The translations under genes and the position numbers were made by a program. Positions 36,001 through 45,535 of a stretch of 64,000 nt of DNA are shown one piece after another. Numbering within the stretch: the first letter of the stretch is position 1; each line of letters begins with the position of its first letter. Source of the DNA: Scytonema sp045865695 (GTDB lineage: Bacteria > Cyanobacteriota > Cyanobacteriia > Cyanobacteriales > Nostocaceae); NCBI RefSeq assembly GCF_045865695.1, contig NZ_BAACAP010000204.1, positions 14,230-78,229 on the forward strand, given 5' to 3'. A model generated the notes under the pieces. It was not told the DNA's origin and did no database searches. It saw nothing but the letters and a program-made list of their open reading frames with translations.

Positions 36001-37798
36001 TGGTGCAAAGAAAAATTTTGAATTGGGTTATGAATTCGGACAGTTAGCCCTCACTCTGCTATCGCGCACTCAAAATTCAGAACTTAAGGCGAAAACGTTA
36101 TGCCTAGTCAATGCATTTACACAGCATTGGAAGGTGCATTTGCGCGAGACATTACAACCCTTACAAATGGCTTATTCTAGCGGTTTAGATGTGGGCGATC
36201 TAGCTTTCGCTGGCTACTCTACTCACATCTACGGATTTTACTCCTATTTTGCTGGGGAAAACTTAACCCAACTGGAGTTGGAAATCGCCGAATACTGCCA
36301 AGCACTCGATCGCTTGAAGCAAACTGTAGCTTTAACCTACTGTCAGTTGCTTCGACAAATTCTGCTCAATCTAACAGGACGTGCAGATAATGCGGCGATC
36401 TTAAGCGGTATAGCCTACCACGAACAGGAGCAAGTACCATTTTATGAAGCAACGGGCGATCGCAATGGACTAGCTTTTCTATGGATTCACAAACTAGTCT
36501 TATCTTATCTGTTTTCTGAGTGGGAACAAGCAGTAGACCAAGGAAAACAAGCGAGACGGTATTTGGATACTATCCTTGGTTATATGCACGTACCCATCTT
36601 TCATTTCTACGAATCATTGGCGTACCTGGCACTATTACCGCAACGCTCAACCCCAGAACAACAGGAAATTGAGGAATGCATTGCTGCCAATCAGGAAAAA
36701 CTCAAGGATTGGGCAACTCGTGCATCTATGAATTTTCAACATAAATACGATCTGGTGGAAGCGGAACGTTATCGGGTTTTGGGTCAGCGAGTGGAAGCAA
36801 TTGAATATTACGATCGCGCTATCACCGGAGCCAAAGAGCATGAATTCATTCAAGAAGAAGCTCTTGCCAACGAACTCGCTGCTAAGTTTTACTTAGACTG
36901 GGGCAAAGAAAAAGTCGCGGGTAGCTATTTGCAAGAAGCTTATTACTGCTACGCTCGTTGGGGAGCCAAAGCTAAGATCGTAGATCTAGAAACCCGTTAT
37001 CCTCAACTGCTTGCACCCATTCTTCAGCAACCCCGTTCTGCCTTCTCGGTTAACACAACCGTCATTAGTTCGAGCAGTAATGGTTCGACGACTTCTAGTA
37101 GCACTATTACGGATGCACTCGATTTCGCTGCTATTCTCAAAGCCGGACAAGCCCTTTCAAGGGAGATTGAATTAGACAAACTTTTCTCAACCTTGTTGCA
37201 AGTCGTTATTGCCAATGCTGGAGCAGATAAATGCGTACTACTCCTTTCACAGGAAGGTCGCTTGTTGGTTCAAGCTGTTGCTAAATTTAATTTTTCCCCA
37301 ATTCTCTTCGACCCACATTTTATCGAAGAAACTGAGGATGTACCAGTCAGTCTTGTCAACACTGTCAAACGGAGTTTACAACCAGTAGCAGTTTTTGATG
37401 CGACAATGGCTCCTGAGTTTATCCACGACTCCTACATTCAGCAACAGCAGCCTAAGAGCATCTTGTGCAGCCCGATTTTGTATCAAGGCAAGTTGTTGGG
37501 TATTTTGTATCTGGAAAACAATTTGGTCACTGGCGCATTTACCCTCGCTCGTGTCGAACTACTCAACACGATTTGTGCTCAAGCCGCCATTTCTTTGGAA
37601 AACGCTCGATTGTATCAGAAATCCCAGGCTTATGCTCAACAATTAGAAATCGCTTTACAAGAACTCCAACACGCCCAACTCCAGATTGTGCAAAGTGAAA
37701 AGATGTCAGCATTGGGTAATTCAGTCACTGGTGTGGCGCATGAAATCAATAATCCTGTTGGTTTCATTGCTGGAAACTTGCAACCTCCCAGACATTAA
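33014..37798 (+). CDS. trifunctional kinase 2, truncated in the histidine-kinase part
   Basis: Of 1594 residues, 1-280 are a Ser/Thr kinase (VVIKLL, HKDLKPAN, DFS for DFG). An AAA_16-type NTPase follows (LVAGFSGIGKTAVVNE; LVIFLDDLQWAD), then TPR-like helices, then a GAF domain (about 1370-1530). The histidine-kinase start is EKMSALGNSVTGVAHEINNP with the phospho-accepting His. About 334 bp, judged against the paralog at 41103, are then deleted and the frame ends in NLQPPRH. The catalytic HATPase part continues in another frame (37779-38234). The serine kinase and NTPase parts look intact. A 25-residue insertion near 35104-35165 derives from a palindromic heptamer repeat. Confidence 0.85.
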   Translation: MVSNQISIPGYQALEQIYNGSRTIVYRACRETDCLPVVIKLLKNPYPNFSELLSFRNQYAIARKVPLAGTVKPLALLPYRQGYALIMEDIGGISLSNYLKQQALSDCSPQFHPHKKQCDSISHTPCVLKVDEFFTIGIQLAQTLAELHRCQVIHKDLKPANILIQPQTKEVKLIDFSISSLLPRETQEIQNPKILEGTLAYLSPEQTGRMNRGIDYRSDFYSLGVTFYELLTGQLPFVINDPMELLHCHIAVQAPVAHDLNADIPPILSEILAKLMAKNAEDRYQSALGLKYDLELCQTQWQKNGNRAWFTLAQRDRSDRFNIPERLYGREVEVIELLSAFNRVSEGKSELMLVAGFSGIGKTAVVNEVHKPIVRQQGYFIKGKYDQFNRNIPLSAFVQALRDLMRQLLCEDDEQLARWQTHLKIVLGENAQIVIEVIPELEQIIGEQPPVPTLSGSTAQNRFNLVFQKFIQVFATQTHPLVIFLDDLQWADSASLNLMQVLMSQSQGGYLLLIGAYRDNEVSPVHPLMLTLEELKKARVTVNIMTLTALNQRSLNALVADTLQCRETVAQPLSELVYQKTKGNPFFSTQFLKVLHEDGWIEFDTQMGHWQCDLAKVRSLSLSDDVVEFMAMQLQKLPLATQNLLRLAACIGNQFDLVTLAIVSEQTQLEVATVLWYALEEGLVIPQSQVYKFYQTSSLVNGHLSLEKSEQMTIDKGQRTIYKFLHDRVQQAAYSLIPSHEKQPIHLKIGQLLLKNTPIAKQEERIFEIVGQLNRAVELITQFTERQTLAEFNWMASCKAKAATAYTAALEYARTGICLLDDKCWQSQYELTLALYQVATEAAYLSGELEQMETFANDVLSYAKTPLDRVSVYEVKIDAITAKGQFADAIAVALVILSQLGVELPPATEENVAVAFQSVLNAMGEQLPSELLTLPENIDKNLLAVARILTSVAPTAYLFDPMLYTLVVLKKVYLSVVYGNDPTSTFGYVSYGILMCGAKKNFELGYEFGQLALTLLSRTQNSELKAKTLCLVNAFTQHWKVHLRETLQPLQMAYSSGLDVGDLAFAGYSTHIYGFYSYFAGENLTQLELEIAEYCQALDRLKQTVALTYCQLLRQILLNLTGRADNAAILSGIAYHEQEQVPFYEATGDRNGLAFLWIHKLVLSYLFSEWEQAVDQGKQARRYLDTILGYMHVPIFHFYESLAYLALLPQRSTPEQQEIEECIAANQEKLKDWATRASMNFQHKYDLVEAERYRVLGQRVEAIEYYDRAITGAKEHEFIQEEALANELAAKFYLDWGKEKVAGSYLQEAYYCYARWGAKAKIVDLETRYPQLLAPILQQPRSAFSVNTTVISSSSNGSTTSSSTITDALDFAAILKAGQALSREIELDKLFSTLLQVVIANAGADKCVLLLSQEGRLLVQAVAKFNFSPILFDPHFIEETEDVPVSLVNTVKRSLQPVAVFDATMAPEFIHDSYIQQQQPKSILCSPILYQGKLLGILYLENNLVTGAFTLARVELLNTICAQAAISLENARLYQKSQAYAQQLEIALQELQHAQLQIVQSEKMSALGNSVTGVAHEINNPVGFIAGNLQPPRH
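35104..35170. repeat. heptamer-type palindrome inserted in frame in kinase 2
   Basis: GGTCATTTGTCATT on one side and AATGACTATTGACAA on the other form an imperfect palindrome made of the TTGTCAT-like units common in cyanobacterial spacers. It lies inside the coding region between the AAA part and YKFLHDRVQ and keeps the frame. Kinase 1 lacks it; kinase 3 has a diverged copy at about 41605-41672. Confidence 0.7.
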
Positions 37799-38234
37799 AT
37801 GTTTCCCCGGACAACTCAATCAAGTGTTTATGAATATTCTGGCAAATGCCATTGATGCAATAGAAGATTCATTTCTCAAGAGTTATTGGTCATCTGCAAG
37901 TGGAAAAATTCCCACGATTACAATTCGCACCGAATTAACAAGCAGCGAGCATATTCTGGGGATGATTCATGACAGGGTTGTTGTTCAGATTCAGGATAAT
38001 GGGCTCGGAATGACAGAAGAGGTAAAGCAAAAAATTTTCGACCATTTGTTTACGACTAAAGAAGTCAGTAAAGGAATGGGGTTGGGACTAGCGATAAGCC
38101 GGAGGCTTAACGGCTAAAGCCGTATCGCACGTCAAATTGTGTTAGAAAAACATGGCGGAGCGATTGAAGTTGAGTCCAATTTAGGTAAAGGTTCTAAATT
38201 TGTTATTACACTTCCAGTTAAGGAGAGTTCCTAA
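37779..38234 (+). pseudogene. detached HATPase end of kinase 2
   Basis: After the deletion, the frame reading CFPGQLNQVFMNILANAIDA (N box), IQDNGLGMTEE (G1) and FTTKEVSKGMGLGLAI (G2) continues the lost histidine kinase. A 30-bp element then inserts ten codons including a TAA. The frame reopens as ARQIVLEKHGGAIEVES and ends VITLPVKESS at 38232-38234. The part cannot be translated with the rest. Confidence 0.85.
38091..38128. repeat. 38-nt three-way-junction element in a HIP1 site, copy 1
   Basis: GCGAT and ATCGC at the ends form an outer stem. Inside are AAGCC-GGA-GGCTT and ACGGCT-AA-AGCCGT hairpins. Removing 30 bases restores GCGATCGC and the kinase reading frame (GLGLA-IARQIV). An identical copy lies at 45498-45535. 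Confidence 0.85.
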
Positions 38235-38242
38235 ACCCAATA

Positions 38243-39373
38243 ATGTTTATGGCAGATAATATACCTCAATCAACTTTAGATTTTGCCACTATTTTAAAAG
38301 CTTCTCAAGCACTGTCGAGTGAAATTCATTTAGAGAACTTAATTATAACCTTGTTGGATACAACGATCGCGAATGCCGGAGCCAGTAAAGGTGTGTTGAT
38401 ACTGCAATGGGACGATACTTTACAAGTGGCATCTGTGATTGAGTTAGGGCAAGAACCTAAAGTTTTACAAACAGTTCTTGTGGATGATAGCAGTGATGTT
38501 CCCATCCGCCTAATTTACACTGTTAAACGTACTTTACAAACTGTTATTATTGATGAGGTAACTAAAGAAGCTTTATTATTTACAGATTCCTACATTATCC
38601 AGAAGCCACCTCAAAGTTTATTATGTATGCCCATCATAAATCAGCGTAAACTTATTGGTGTTTTATATTTAGAAAATCAACAGACAACAGGTGCATTTAC
38701 AAAAGAACGTGTGGAAATTCTTAACCTTTTATGCTGTCAAGCTGCTATCTCTTTAGAAAATGCCCGACTTTACGAGCAATTAAAACATTATTCTCATTCC
38801 TTAGAACTTAAAGTGCTAGAACGTACAGCCGAATTAAAGAAAGCAAATGAAGAACTTCATCGAATAGCGACTTTAGATGGTTTAACACTTGTTGCTAATC
38901 GCCGTCAGTTCGATTTTTACTTGCAGGAACAATGGCAACAGTTTCTCTTAACTAACAATTCCTTGGGACTACTTTTATGCGATATCGACTATTTCAAATG
39001 CTATAACGACTACTACGGTCATCAAGCTGGGGATGAATGTTTAAAACAAATCGCTCAACTCTTAAATCAAGTAACTAAACGACCCAGAGATTTAGTTGCT
39101 CGTTATGGAGGTGAAGAATTTGCCATTATTTTGCCCGATACTGATGTATTGGGAGCAAAGAAAGTTGCTGAAAGGATTGTTTTGGAAACCAATCATCTGC
39201 AAATTCCTCACGCCAGATCGCAGGTCTCGTCCCATATTACCTTGAGTGTAGGAATCTCGAGCAGTCTCATTCTTCAGCCAAATTCATCTTGGTATACCTT
39301 GATTGCTACTGCCGATCGCGCCTTGTACCAAGCCAAACACACTGGTAAAAACCGATACTGCGTTTACGAGTGA
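38243..39373 (+). CDS. GAF-GGDEF diguanylate cyclase
   Basis: Residues about 20-180 are a GAF domain closely like the GAF domains of the neighbouring kinases (LENLIITLLDTTIANAGASK). A coiled linker (LELKVLERTAELKKANEEL) leads to a GGDEF domain with the active motif RYGGEEF. R-P-R-D lies five residues before it, matching the inhibitory I-site (RxxD) that binds product. It should make cyclic-di-GMP in response to a GAF ligand and be feedback-inhibited. The GAF part appears derived from the adjacent kinase gene by duplication (inference). The start may be Met1 or Met3. Confidence 0.9.
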   Translation: MFMADNIPQSTLDFATILKASQALSSEIHLENLIITLLDTTIANAGASKGVLILQWDDTLQVASVIELGQEPKVLQTVLVDDSSDVPIRLIYTVKRTLQTVIIDEVTKEALLFTDSYIIQKPPQSLLCMPIINQRKLIGVLYLENQQTTGAFTKERVEILNLLCCQAAISLENARLYEQLKHYSHSLELKVLERTAELKKANEELHRIATLDGLTLVANRRQFDFYLQEQWQQFLLTNNSLGLLLCDIDYFKCYNDYYGHQAGDECLKQIAQLLNQVTKRPRDLVARYGGEEFAIILPDTDVLGAKKVAERIVLETNHLQIPHARSQVSSHITLSVGISSSLILQPNSSWYTLIATADRALYQAKHTGKNRYCVYE

Positions 39374-39392
39374 CTTACGATGTAAAGGGAGA

Positions 39393-39569
39393 TTAAGAGG
39401 GGTAAAAATAATGTGCGGGTTTCTGCGTTAACCTTGCTTTAGTTCTGGCTTCATAAATCAACTGTGCTACCTCTGCATTAATAGAAGCTTCCGCTACCAT
39501 CGCCTCAAGCTCAGAGTCGCTACGAGTCATTTTGTCAATGATTTTTATCGCATCATTCGTCTGGTGCAT
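39393..39569 (-). pseudogene. truncated HigA/XRE-type antitoxin
   Basis: The 58-residue frame starts ATG 39569: residues include IKIIDKMTRSDSELEAMVAE and YEARTKARLTQK. This is the start of antitoxins in which a helix-turn-helix follows L-T-Q-K. Here the sequence turns into P-A-H-Y-F-Y-P and stops, so the DNA-binding domain is lost. It overlaps the upstream small frame by 17 bp. Confidence 0.6.
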
Positions 39570-39657
39570 CCTCTTCCTCCTCTACATAAGTGTGAACATC
39601 TGGATTTTCTTCAAATAATGGTATAATTTCGGTTCTTTGTAGTAAACAATTGTCCAT
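39553..39657 (-). pseudogene. short frame upstream of the antitoxin remnant
   Basis: Thirty-four residues with an acidic end (NPDVHTYVEEEEDAPDE) run into the antitoxin start. I do not recognise it; it may be the tail of the partner gene. No ribosome site is obvious. Confidence 0.3.
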
Positions 39658-39701
39658 CCTTGGGAATACTATAATTTGGTAGTCTCAAAAATGCACGCAG
39701 T

Positions 39702-41021
39702 ATGATTAGTAGCCAAATCAGTCTTCCTGGATATCAACTGAGCGAACAACTCTATAATGGTTCAAGAACCCTGGTTTATCGTGCTTTTCGAGAGACTGAC
39801 TCCAGATCTGTAGTTATTAAACTGCTGAAAAATCCCTATCCCAGTTTCAGCGAACTAGTGCAGTTTCGCAATCAATACACCATTGCCAAAAATCTCAACT
39901 CACCCCTCATTGTCCAAGTCTATAGCCTGGAATTGTATCAAAATGGCTATGCCTTGGTGATGGAAGACTTTGGAGGGATTTCTCTAAAAGATTATTTCAC
40001 CACTGACCAGAAGCGAATTGCATCTTTAGAGGAATTTTTATCTATTGCGCTCGCTTTGTGCAATACCTTAGATACTCTTTACCACGAACGGATTATTCAT
40101 AAAGACATCAAACCTAGCAATATTTTAATTAATCCCGAAACAAAACAAGTTAAATTAATTCTCCCGAACAAACAGGAAGAATGAATCGCTCAATTGACTA
40201 CCGGACTGATTTTTATTCACTGGGTGTTACTTTCTATGAGTTACTGACAGGAAAGCTACCCTTTGAGTCCCAAGACGCGATGGAGTTGGTACATTGTCAT
40301 CTTGCCAAAATGCCATGTCTCATAGGGAATAGGGGACAGGAAATAAGGGGGAAACAAGAAATTCCGCAAGTTTTATCAGATATTGTGATGAAATTGATGG
40401 CAAAAAATGCTGAAGACCGCTATCAAAGTGCAAGGCAAAATTGAGAGTTTCCCAATAGCACAAAAAGATACGTGCGATCGCTTTATTATTCCCGACAAAC
40501 TTTATGGACGAGAAAACGAAGTAAAAACTCTACTCCAAGCATTTGAAAGAGTTTGCTTGGGCGCTACTGAAATGATGCTAGTTGCTGGTTTTTCGGGAAT
40601 TGGCAAAACAGTAGTTGTCAATGAAGTTCACAAACCGATTGTAAGACAACAGGGTTATTTTATTAAGGGCAAATATGACCAATTGCAACGCAACATTCCT
40701 TTGAGTGCATTTGTGCAAGCCTTTCAGGATTTAATAAAGCAATTGCTCGCTGAAAGTGATGCTCAAATTCTGCAATGGAAAAATAAAATTTTAGAAGCTT
40801 TAGGGGAAAACGGACAGGCGCTCGTAGAAGTTCTTCCCGAATTAGAAAAAATTATTGGTCTTCAACCACCAGTTCCCGAACTATCAGGAACATCAGCACA
40901 AAATCGATTTAATTTATTATTTCAGAAGTTTATCAAAGTCTTTGCTAATAACGCGCATCCATTAGTCATATTTTTAGATGATTTACAATGGGCAGATTCA
41001 GCATCACTAAAGTTAATATAA
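39702..41021 (+). pseudogene. trifunctional kinase 3, N-terminal part, multiply broken
   Basis: The start is like kinase 2 (ISLPGYQLSEQLYNGSRTLV). At about 40155 a deletion removes the DFG region and activation loop between KQVKLI and PNKQEE/PEQTGRMN, and shifts the frame. A second shift at about 40435 drops the segment after AEDRYQSA. The AAA part then reads LVAGFSGIGKTVVVNE and LVIFLDDLQWADS, and stops at TAA 41019-41021, in frame with the next open part. At least three lesions make the kinase domain non-functional. Confidence 0.9.
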
Positions 41022-41102
41022 TTACTTATAAGTGATACAGGAAATCTTTTCGTAATTGGTGCCTATCGCGATAACGAAGTCAACTCCGGACATCCATTAT
41101 TA

Positions 41103-44100
41103 TTGACTTTGAGGGAAATTCAACAAGCACAAGCAGCGATTAACACGATGACTTTAGCACCCTTGAGTCAACTACAAGTCAATGAATTAGTTGCTGACAC
41201 GCTAAAATGTACAAAAAAATTAGCCTCACTACTTTCTCAATTAGTCTTTCAAAAAACTCAAGGTAATCCGTTTTTTGTCACGCAATTTCTCAAAGCTTTG
41301 TATCAAGATAAACTAATTCAATTCACCTTTCCAAGTGGGTGGCAATGTGACATTGCACAAGTGACTCAGCTTGCACTAACAGATGATGTTGTTGCTTTTA
41401 TGGCAGTTCAATTGCGAAAACTACTGCCATCAACTCAATATATATTGCAGCTAGCTGCTTGCATTGGTAACTCATTTGATTTGGCAACTTTAGCAATCGT
41501 TGCAGAACAGTCAGAGGTAGAAACGGCGGCTAATTTATGGAAAGCTTTACAAGAAGGGTTGATTTTACCTATTAGTGAAGTTTATAAATTTTATCAACAA
41601 GAGTCATTAGTCAATAGTCATTCGTCATTTGGAAACAGTAAACAAATGACTAATGACAATAGACCATTGACAGTTTCTTACAAATTTTTGCACGATCGCG
41701 TCCAACAAGCTGCCTATTCTCTGATTCCCGACGACCAAAAACGAGCAACCCACCTGCAAATCGGACAATTACTCCAGCAAAATTTTTCGGAGAGTGAGCT
41801 TGAAGAAAAGCTGTTTGATATGGTCGGACATCTGAACCAAGGACAGGCGTTAATCGTACAACCCGGCGATCGCGAAACCCTAGCGCAATTGAACCTCAAA
41901 GCTGGTGCTAAAGCCAAAACTGCGACTGCTTATGCCGCCGCCAAAGTTTATTTCCAAACTGGGATAGCTCTGCTCCAACCCGACTGCTGGCAAAACCAGT
42001 ACGAATTAGCTTTGAAGTTATACGTTGCAGCAGCTGAAGCCAGTTATTTGAATGGTGATTTTCAGGAAATGGAGCAGATCGCTACCCTCGTGTTACAGCA
42101 AGCACAGACAATTTTCGACAAAGTAAAAATCTATAAAATTCAAATCGCAGCACGAACAGTTAGCAGCCAAGTATTAGAGGCGATCGCATTAGGAAGAGAG
42201 GCGTTGGCTCAATTGGGAGTAGACTTTCCTCTGGAAGTAGATGAAGTTGGAATTAGCAAGGTTTTACAAGACCGGAACCAGCAACTCCAAGACAGAGAGA
42301 TTGCAGGGCTGATTGACCTACCGATGATGAACGATGCCACCGCTCAAGCCGCTATGCAAGTGTTAGGAGCGTTATTTCCACCAGTATCGCTAAGAATGCC
42401 AAAGTTACTACCCGCGTTGAGCGATAGAATGATGAATTTGTCCCTCAAGTTTGGTAATGCCCCCACCTCGACGGTCGGATATGTGACTCATGGCATGGTG
42501 CTATGTGCCTTTTTAGGTGAAGTCAAAACAGGCTATGAATTTGGCTCCTTAGCGTTAAACTTGCTGGAACGGTTGAACGAGCGGGCAATGAAACCTATTA
42601 TTCTGAGCTTGTTTGGGTCTTACATTCAACACCATCAGGAATTACTGAGGAAAACGCTAGTGACCCTGAAAGAGGGTTACATGACTGGCATGGAAACTGG
42701 CGATTTTCTCAACGCTGGCTACAACATAGTGTCTTATACCTGTAATGGGATTTTTGCGGGTGTAGACTTAGATACGTTAGAAACCGAATCAGTTGTTTAC
42801 AGCGCTGTCCTGACTCAGGTGAAACAAGATTCGGCGCAGATTTTTTTGGGCATGGCAGGGCAAACGGTGCAGCATTTGAGAGAAACGGTGAGCCAGCCCG
42901 ATTGCTTAATAGGTAATGCCTACGATGAAATAGTGATGCTGTTGAAACATCAGCAGGATAATGATTTCATGGCAATTGCTGTTTGCTACATCTACAAACT
43001 GCTGCTTGCTTATTGTTTTGGCAACTATCTGGCTGCTCTCGACTACGTTACCCAAGCCAGTCCCTATTTCATGGTGTTGTCGGGATTAGTTCTTATTCCT
43101 ATATTTCATTTTTATGCTGCACTAACACATCTAGCACTTTTACCCACCCAGCCAGATCGCGTCCACTTGCATACCCATACTTGGGACAGACGCGAAGAAA
43201 TTTTTACTATAGGCGATCGGTCGAACTCGATCTCAGAATCAACGCCAGAACGACTGTTTGCCCAAGCCACAAGCCATCAAACGATTCTGCACCAATGGGC
43301 GCAAAATGCCCCAATAAACCATTTGCATAAATGGTATCTCGTGGAGGCAGAACGTTATCGAGTTTTAGGTGACAAAATTGCTGCTATTGAGTGTTATGAC
43401 CGAGCCATAACTCTTGCTAAAGAACATCAGTTTATTAACGAAGCAGCCTTAGCCAATGAACTGGCGGCTTCGTTCTACCTCGACTGGGACAAAGCGCGGA
43501 TTGCCCAAGAATACACGATCGAAGCTTACTATGGTTATGCCCGTTGGGGGGCTAAAGCTAAAGTTACTGACCTGGAAAGCCGCTACCCACAACTGCTGGC
43601 AACAATTCTACAACAGGCGGCTACGGCATTGACGCCTACTGATACTGTTTATGCCGACGAAAACCAATTTGCTTCTCAAACTTTGGCAGAAGGGAGCGGT
43701 CATAGTGCGTCCGCAGCTCTCGATTTAAGTACCATCCTCAAAGCCTCTCAAAACCTTGAGAGCAAAATTCAACTCGACAAATTGCTATTTGCACTCCTAG
43801 AAATTATCACAGCAACGGCTGGTGCAGATAAATGCGTGTTGATGTTACTCGATGGCGATCGACTCAGCATTGAGGCAATAGCTCGGGTTGGACAATCGCC
43901 GATGGTTTTGCAGTCCATACCCGTGTCAGACAGCAAAGATGTGCCTCGGAGTCTTGTCAACACTGTTAAACGCACCATGGAACCAATTGTGATGGTGGCA
44001 ACAGTGCATCCATCGTTTTTAACAGATCCTTACTTTTTAGAGCAACAGCCCAAGAGTTTGCTGTGTATGCCAATTCTCTATCAAGGTAAACTCCTTGGTT

Positions 44101-45524
44101 TGCTATATCTGGAAAATAATTTAGCGACGGGAGTATTTACCAGCGCTCGCGTCGAACTACTGAACTTACTCTGCACTCAAGCCGCGATTTCGTTGGAAAA
44201 TGCCAGACTTTATGAGCGTTCGCAGAACTATGCCCAACAACTAGAACAGTCGCTGAATGAGTTGAGCGCCGCGCAGTCTCGCTTCCACAACCTGGTAGAC
44301 AACGTTCCGGGAGTGGTTTATCAATACCTCATGAAGACTGATGGGATTTCATTGATAAGTTACATCAGTGCCGACTGTTACAGCTTGCTCGAAATTACTC
44401 CCGAACAAGCCATGTCTAATACAGAGTTTTTCAACGATATGGTGCATCCAGACGATGTGTCTCGTTATCAGCAGTCTGCAACTGATACCATTCAAACCCT
44501 ATCTCCCTGGCATTGGGAAGGTCGAATTGTCACCCCATCGGGAGTTATTAAGTGGATTCGCGGAGAATCACGTGTCAAAAAGTGCAGTGATGGTTCAGTC
44601 ATTTGGGATGGATTATTATTGGATATTAGCGAACAGCAAGCTGCACTTCACGAACGCAAAAAAGCTGAACTGACTTTACAGCAAAAATCTCTGGAATTAG
44701 AACAGGCATTACACAACTTACAAAACGCACAATTACAAATTGTCCAAAGTGAAAAAATGTCTGCACTGGGTAATTTAGTGGCTGGTGTAGCTCACGAAAT
44801 GAATAATCCCCTCGGTTTTATTACTGCGAGTCTCCAACAAGCCAAACCAATTTTTAGCGATATAATGGAACATCTAAGACTCTATCAAGACTTACTATCA
44901 CCGAGTCATAAAATTCTTGACCATGCTGAAGAAATTGACTTGGAATATAGTTTAGAAGACTTGCCAAAAATGATTGACTCCATGATGATAGCATGCGATC
45001 GCCTCAAAAATATCAGCATTTCACTCCGCACTTTTTCCCGTACAGATCGCGACTATAAAGTACCGTTTGATATTCATGAAGGCATCGACAGCACACTTTT
45101 AATTCTCAAACACCGCCTGAAAGCTAACGAAAAACGCCCTGCCATTCAAGTCATAACTGATTATGGCAAAATCCCACAAATTTCATGTTTCCCCGGACAA
45201 CTCAATCAAGTGTTTATGAATATTCTAGCCAATGCAATTGATGCTATAGAAGAGTCATTTGTCAAGAGTCAAGAATCATTTGCCAATGGAAAAATTCCCA
45301 CAATTAGGATTTGCACTGAATTAACAAGCAGTTACACCGCTCGACAGATGACTCATGACAAAGAACATTCCCTCGGTGACAGCGTTACCATCCAGATTCA
45401 AGATAATGGCATTGGTATGAACGATGAAGTAAAACAGAAGCTTTTCGAGCATCTGTTTACCACCAAAGCTGTTGGCAAAGGAACCGGATTGGGACTGGCG
45501 ATAAGCCGGAGGCTTAACGGCTAA
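41103..45524 (+). CDS. trifunctional kinase 3, main open part: TPR, GAF, PAS, histidine kinase
   Basis: In frame with the AAA remnant upstream after one stop, this 1473-residue frame holds the end of the NTPase, TPR-like helices, a GAF domain (about 870-1030), and a PAS/PAC domain (HNLVDNVPGVVYQYL; WDGLLLDISEQQ). A HisKA-type domain follows with GVAHEMNNPLGF. HATPase_c has NILANAIDAIEE, IQDNGIGMNDE and GTGLGLA. It ends in ISRRLNG because of the inserted 30-bp element; the original frame continues to 45629 but has a second stop (TAA for CAA). Compared with kinase 2 it keeps the full dimerisation domain and adds PAS. ATG 41103 is only the first Met after the break. Confidence 0.75.
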   Translation: MTLREIQQAQAAINTMTLAPLSQLQVNELVADTLKCTKKLASLLSQLVFQKTQGNPFFVTQFLKALYQDKLIQFTFPSGWQCDIAQVTQLALTDDVVAFMAVQLRKLLPSTQYILQLAACIGNSFDLATLAIVAEQSEVETAANLWKALQEGLILPISEVYKFYQQESLVNSHSSFGNSKQMTNDNRPLTVSYKFLHDRVQQAAYSLIPDDQKRATHLQIGQLLQQNFSESELEEKLFDMVGHLNQGQALIVQPGDRETLAQLNLKAGAKAKTATAYAAAKVYFQTGIALLQPDCWQNQYELALKLYVAAAEASYLNGDFQEMEQIATLVLQQAQTIFDKVKIYKIQIAARTVSSQVLEAIALGREALAQLGVDFPLEVDEVGISKVLQDRNQQLQDREIAGLIDLPMMNDATAQAAMQVLGALFPPVSLRMPKLLPALSDRMMNLSLKFGNAPTSTVGYVTHGMVLCAFLGEVKTGYEFGSLALNLLERLNERAMKPIILSLFGSYIQHHQELLRKTLVTLKEGYMTGMETGDFLNAGYNIVSYTCNGIFAGVDLDTLETESVVYSAVLTQVKQDSAQIFLGMAGQTVQHLRETVSQPDCLIGNAYDEIVMLLKHQQDNDFMAIAVCYIYKLLLAYCFGNYLAALDYVTQASPYFMVLSGLVLIPIFHFYAALTHLALLPTQPDRVHLHTHTWDRREEIFTIGDRSNSISESTPERLFAQATSHQTILHQWAQNAPINHLHKWYLVEAERYRVLGDKIAAIECYDRAITLAKEHQFINEAALANELAASFYLDWDKARIAQEYTIEAYYGYARWGAKAKVTDLESRYPQLLATILQQAATALTPTDTVYADENQFASQTLAEGSGHSASAALDLSTILKASQNLESKIQLDKLLFALLEIITATAGADKCVLMLLDGDRLSIEAIARVGQSPMVLQSIPVSDSKDVPRSLVNTVKRTMEPIVMVATVHPSFLTDPYFLEQQPKSLLCMPILYQGKLLGLLYLENNLATGVFTSARVELLNLLCTQAAISLENARLYERSQNYAQQLEQSLNELSAAQSRFHNLVDNVPGVVYQYLMKTDGISLISYISADCYSLLEITPEQAMSNTEFFNDMVHPDDVSRYQQSATDTIQTLSPWHWEGRIVTPSGVIKWIRGESRVKKCSDGSVIWDGLLLDISEQQAALHERKKAELTLQQKSLELEQALHNLQNAQLQIVQSEKMSALGNLVAGVAHEMNNPLGFITASLQQAKPIFSDIMEHLRLYQDLLSPSHKILDHAEEIDLEYSLEDLPKMIDSMMIACDRLKNISISLRTFSRTDRDYKVPFDIHEGIDSTLLILKHRLKANEKRPAIQVITDYGKIPQISCFPGQLNQVFMNILANAIDAIEESFVKSQESFANGKIPTIRICTELTSSYTARQMTHDKEHSLGDSVTIQIQDNGIGMNDEVKQKLFEHLFTTKAVGKGTGLGLAISRRLNG

Positions 45525-45535
45525 AGCCGTATCGC
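45498..45535. repeat. 38-nt three-way-junction element in a HIP1 site, copy 2
   Basis: It is identical to 38091-38128 and sits at the homologous codon of kinase 3, splitting GLGLA from IARQIV by ten codons with a TAA. The short stretch to 45629 is the detached end of the HATPase domain. Confidence 0.85.
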
